In this document: piece by piece, positions 59,887-64,000 of the stretch
Layout of the letters: each line of letters begins with the position of its first letter
How positions within the stretch are numbered: the stretch's first letter is position 1
Source of the DNA: Pholis gunnellus
Taxonomy: Eukaryota > Chordata > Actinopteri > Perciformes > Pholidae
Assembly (NCBI GenBank): GCA_910591455.2
Contig: OU342820.1
Span: 18,026,345 to 18,090,344 of the forward strand
Direction of reading: 5' to 3'
Length of the DNA: 64,000 nt
Made by a program: the position numbers and the translations under genes
Notes under the pieces: model-generated
Told to the model about the DNA's origin: nothing
Seen by the model: only the letters and a program-made list of their open reading frames with translations
Database searches by the model: none

Positions 59887-62800
59887 ATGGGGTCCATCCT
59901 GAGTCGCAGAATCGCTGGTGTTGAGGACATCGACATCCAGGCGAACTCGGCCTATCGATTTCCTCCGAAATCGGGTAAGCAGTCATTTGGTTGAATCGAT
60001 TATTCCCACTATCACGTATCTTTGTAAGCGAGAATAAACACGGAGGCACCGAGCACACATTGCCGTTAGCTAGCTAGGCTCTAACGTTAATGATTGATTA
60101 TTGTCTGTTGATTATCATCCGCTCGTATTCAGTTAGATCATGAGCGTGTAGAAAGGTGACTGTCTGGATCACACGTTATTCATCTTCTGTTGTCTACAGA
60201 GTCGTGCTACTGGACTGTCAGAGTATTGCACGTTGGTGTATTGTTATTACGAGATCGTGGTCATAACACACGGAGCTTTGTATTCCTCACACCCAAGCTT
60301 CATGTACAGACTTCGTCAAAGTGTTTCATCCGCATAGAATTGAAGCAACAGGAGCTGAGGAACACGTGACTCTGACAGCCAGAGACATGACACCCAATGA
60401 TGTTCAGCTTCCATACACGACCTTTCAGGCTCTGTTTCTTGTTAGTGTGCTATTTCAAAGGTGTCTAAGATATGTATGTCTTAGTGTCACGTGTTTATTA
60501 CAATGTGCTTAAGATATTGTCAAACGGTAAAAACACAGAATGGAGTTGTGATGCCACGAGATTTAACTTTAAACCCATAAAAATACCACACACTGTACTG
60601 TCAGCTGGTCATATAATCTCCATCTCAGTACACATGCATACTTTTCATCTTATTTAATCTTCTTATTTTATTTAAGGATGGTTAGAAGGATTACACCTCA
60701 AAAAACTCTTGTTGAGATATAGAAATATGAATGATCACATTCATGCTACAACAGGTAGAGATCATTAATGGCATGGTGTTGTGTGACTTTATATTTGTTT
60801 TTCTCATATGAATTATATTCTTACGTTAGATGCAAAAACACAAAGAAGAGAACCTGAAGATATAAGTTATGATTACCAGTCTGACTTTGTTTGGGGGTTG
60901 AAGTCTACTGTCCTCCTGCCTCTGAAATGACGGCATTATGAACCATGAGCTCGAACATGTTGCTCCAAAGAGTCATATTACACTTCAGCCAACAATAGAT
61001 AAACCGTTTAATTTTTTACAGGCAGATCATTTTAAGTAACTGTATGTGAATTGAGATATTGATAACATTGACAGACAGAGAGGTCCCTTTAATGAAAACA
61101 TGTAGAAAAACAAAGTCATAAATGATCGGTGTTGCTGTATGATGTCGCTTGCTGCATCTTTTATTATTCATGTTTTTCTTCCTCTTGTCTTCAGGGAATT
61201 ATTTTGCGAGCCACTTCTTTATGGGAGGAGAGAAGTTTGACACACCGCATCCAGAGGGATACCTTTTTGGAGAAAACATGGACCTCAATTTTCTTGGAAA
61301 TAGGCCAGTGCAGGTAAAAACAGATGTTTCTTCAATCCAGTTGTGTTAATCATCTGAGAACAGCTTTAAAACTATGATGTAGTTCTACATTTTATCTCAC
61401 ACCATGTTGATGATTACAAATCAAATATCATCATCCATGTTGCTCTTATTATGTCAATAGTTTCCATACGTGACGCCTGCACCCCATGAGCCCGTGAAGA
61501 CCCTGAGGAGTCTGGTCAACATTAGAAAGGACTCTCTGCGTTTGGTCAGGTAAAAATAACAGACACAGTGTAAAAGCAAACAACTGTTTAAAGGAAGAGA
61601 ACCTCCTCTGTCACCTAAAGTCTGAAACCGTGTGATTGTAGGTATAAAGATGACTCCGACACCACGGTGGAGGAAGGTGCGAAACCAAAGGTTCGGTACG
61701 GCGTGGAGTTCACCTTCGATGCTGATGCTCGGGTGGCCATCACCCTCTACTGCCAAGCATTCGAGGAGTTCTCCAACGGGATGGCAGTGTAAGAGCTTCA
61801 TCTTTTCATGGGACAGAGTCAGACGAAGCTATAACTATCGGGAGCACGAACATGGGGTCCACATCTCTCGGCCTTTGAGAGGATCCATTGTTCAGACTGG
61901 AACAAAGCAGCATTGTATTAGTGGAAAACCTTGTGCCAGAGACATTTAAACTCTGTTTTATGGATAGTGAGACTCGAGCCTGAGAACACACAGACTAGAA
62001 TAGATACAGTTATTAGCAACCTCCAGTCACCATGGATACTGCTCAGGAGACTTAGAAGAAGATGAAAGTAACGTTTTGCTCTGAAGTTATCGTGTTACGA
62101 TGAGAGGAGACAGAAAGATGAGGTGTTTCTTACGGGGCTGCATCAGATATTGCTCCGGTCCTGCTCTGCTCTTCAGTTGTCTTTATTTTCATCTTGTCTG
62201 GGGTTCTAGATGTCTAATGTAACGAGTACTTAAAGATGATTTCCTTACAGACAATTGTCTTAATGAAACTGCCCAGTTAGAAAAAACGCGTCCAGGATTT
62301 CTTGGTCCTCCTGCACGTTGACCATCTTTCTCTGAAACATACTGTGTGCAGATACAGCCCCAAGAGTCCGTCGCTGCTCTCTGAAACTGTGCATTACAAG
62401 CGCGGGGTGAGCCAACAGTTCTCCATGCCGTCTTTCAAAATAGATTTCACCGAGTGGAAAGAGGAAGATGTAAGTATAACTTCTATTGAAACATTTTTAT
62501 GAACAATACAGTTTGTAATTATAGCATAAGTCTTCAAGGAAAAACGTTTACAAACAAATTTAGTTTCATGACCGACATATAATTACAGAAAGAGCATTTG
62601 TCTTAAATATTAATACGACATTTAAAGATGATGGAATTTATCGGGTAATATCTGTGAATGAATTTAAATAACATGTCTTTGTTACTCAACACGTTTGTAG
62701 AGGAGAGTAAACACAGCTCTAGCACCAAGAGCTCGGTCTGCCCATTTATATTTGTATTACTTTAACATGAAGAGAAGTATCTGCAGCAGTTTGTGGAGTT

Positions 62801-64000
62801 TGTTACCTGATCACACGTCACTAAATCAATTTGTCTCCACGTGTGTCGGTTTATGTCGCCGTGCCTCATTGAATAATTCAATCTGTCTCTTCTCTGTTAA
62901 AGCTGAACTTTGACCTCGACCGCGGTGTGTTTCCTTTGGTAATCCAAGCTGTGGTGGATGAAGGAGACGGTGGGTCACTAGAGTCAGGAAGGAAATCACA
63001 CCAATGATGCTGCTGAAATAAATAGGACGTAAACATTTTTGGTAACCAAAATATTGTGTGTTGTTTTACAGATTGTCTCGGACACGCTCACGTACTTTTG
63101 GCAGCCTTTGAAAGAGTACGTATACATCTAATTAAAATGATTTGTTTTAAATTTCAATAAAACAAGTTTTTAGCTGAAACAAGTTTGTTTTTTCATCTCC
63201 AGCACGTTGATGGCAGTTTCTCCGTCAAGCCTCTGAAGCAGAAGCAAATTGTATGTTTATGAATGTCCTTATTTGAATGATTATAGAGTCATCACCCCAT
63301 AGCTGAGTCCGTCCCCCACTGGCTGGCTACTTCACATCCTTGTGGAGTTCACAATGCATTTAACCAATAAGCACAGGCCTTCATCACATGGTTATACACT
63401 ATTACACTGTTTCTCTCTTTTTTCACCATACATGTCTTTGCGTCGTTTCTGTTACTGTATCTATCAGGTGGACCGTGTGAGCTACCTCCTACAGGAGATC
63501 TATGGGATTGAGAACAAAAACAACCAAGAAACCAAGGTTTCAGGGAACGTTTTACTATATTCATGAATCACTATGCTGTGAAAGTTATTTCATGTTTTAT
63601 TTGTGTTGCTTTTGATTTGATTTTGTTTTCTTTTTCCAGCCATCCGACGATGAAAACAGTGACAACAGCAACGAGTGTGTTGTCTGTCTGTCTGACCTGC
63701 GAGATACACTCATCCTCCCCTGCAGACATCTGTGTCTCTGCAACTCCTGCGCAGACACTCTGCGTTACCAGGCCAACAACTGTCCCATCTGCAGGCTGCG
63801 TAAGAAGTTCTGCTCTTCAAGATGCTTAATTGATGCTATTTTAGGAGTAGTCATTAGAGTATTTACATTATTATTGTGTTTGACTTGTGTTACCAGCCTT
63901 CAGAGCCTTGCTGCAGATCAGAGCTGTGAGGAAAAAGCCTGGTGCTCTTTCCCCGGTGTCCTTCAGCCCTGTTCTGGCTCAGACTATGGACCATGACGAG
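59887..64000 (+). CDS. mgrn1: Mahogunin RING finger E3 ubiquitin ligase, 5' part (cut by window)
   Basis: Exons: 59887-59974, 61195-61313, 61461-61549, 61642-61788, 62352-62469, 62903-62969, 63072-63115, 63203-63250, 63468-63536, 63640-63799 and 63897 to the window edge; phases join for 351 codons. The protein begins MGSILSRRIAG; Gly2 with the MGS start fits N-myristoylation as suggested for the family. A conserved MGRN domain precedes the RING (NYFASHFFMGGEKFD, FPYVTPAPHEPVKTLRSL, YGVEFTFDADARVAITLY, LNFDLDRGVFPLVIQAVVDE). The C3HC4 RING has C276, C279, C291, H293, C297, C300, C311 and C314. The enzyme ubiquitinates TSG101 and is linked in mammals to melanocortin signalling and neurodegeneration. 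The C-terminal exons lie right of 64000. Intron 1 (59975-61194) is the longest and shows no other gene. Confidence 0.97.

Noticed and set aside
1..64000. tRNA, rRNA, CRISPR array, prophage or bacterial operon
   Set aside because: None seen. tRNA-like text at 6605-6783 and 46452-46735 is SINE heads, not functional tRNA genes, and the window is animal nuclear DNA.

Overview
The window is nuclear DNA of a ray-finned fish, most likely a percomorph teleost. It has spliced protein genes with short GT-AG introns. It also carries dispersed repeats that I recognise from spiny-rayed fish: the 'inertial' AATCGATTAATCGAGAAAAT family, the TGGTGGAA...TTCCACCACT family, a GCCAGGCTAGC...TATGCTAAGCTAA family and tRNA-derived SINEs. 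There is no sign of bacterial, phage or plasmid sequence.

Layout, left to right. (1) 1-3767: the 5' part of shisa9 on the minus strand (exons 1 and 2; the rest lies left of the window). (2) 3768-29500: about 26 kb between shisa9 and the first exon I can find for mrtfb. No protein gene is recognisable here. It holds repeat relics, including a deleted hAT transposon with an intact 8-bp target duplication, a LINE reverse-transcriptase relic, SINEs and microsatellites. (3) 29782-41478: mrtfb (mkl2), plus strand, reconstructed as 14 coding exons (928 codons), followed by its 3' UTR with a strong hairpin. (4) 43180-44060: a second LINE relic. (5) 44442-47265: a LITAF-domain gene, minus strand, with a coiled-coil N-terminus instead of the usual PPxY region. 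(6) 48008-51131: snrnp25 (minus) and polr3k (plus), head to head on a shared promoter. (7) 51484-53100: a 1.6-kb imperfect giant inverted repeat between the convergent 3' ends of polr3k and cdip1. (8) 54548-57070: cdip1, minus strand. (9) 57.1-59.8 kb: cdip1-mgrn1 intergenic DNA with a direct repeat pair and two perfect CTCF-type motifs in divergent orientation. (10) 59887-64000: mgrn1, plus strand, cut by the right edge after the RING exon.

The genes do not form one pathway. mrtfb is a G-actin-sensing SRF coactivator, shisa9 an AMPA-receptor auxiliary subunit, snrnp25 a minor-spliceosome protein, and polr3k an RNA polymerase III subunit. cdip1 and the LITAF-like gene encode zinc-binding monotopic endosomal membrane proteins, and mgrn1 is an E3 ubiquitin ligase. 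What ties them together is location: their human counterparts all sit on 16p13, here packed into 64 kb. Exon coordinates were read by hand from splice consensus, reading phase and remembered vertebrate protein families. No alignment or transcript data were available.
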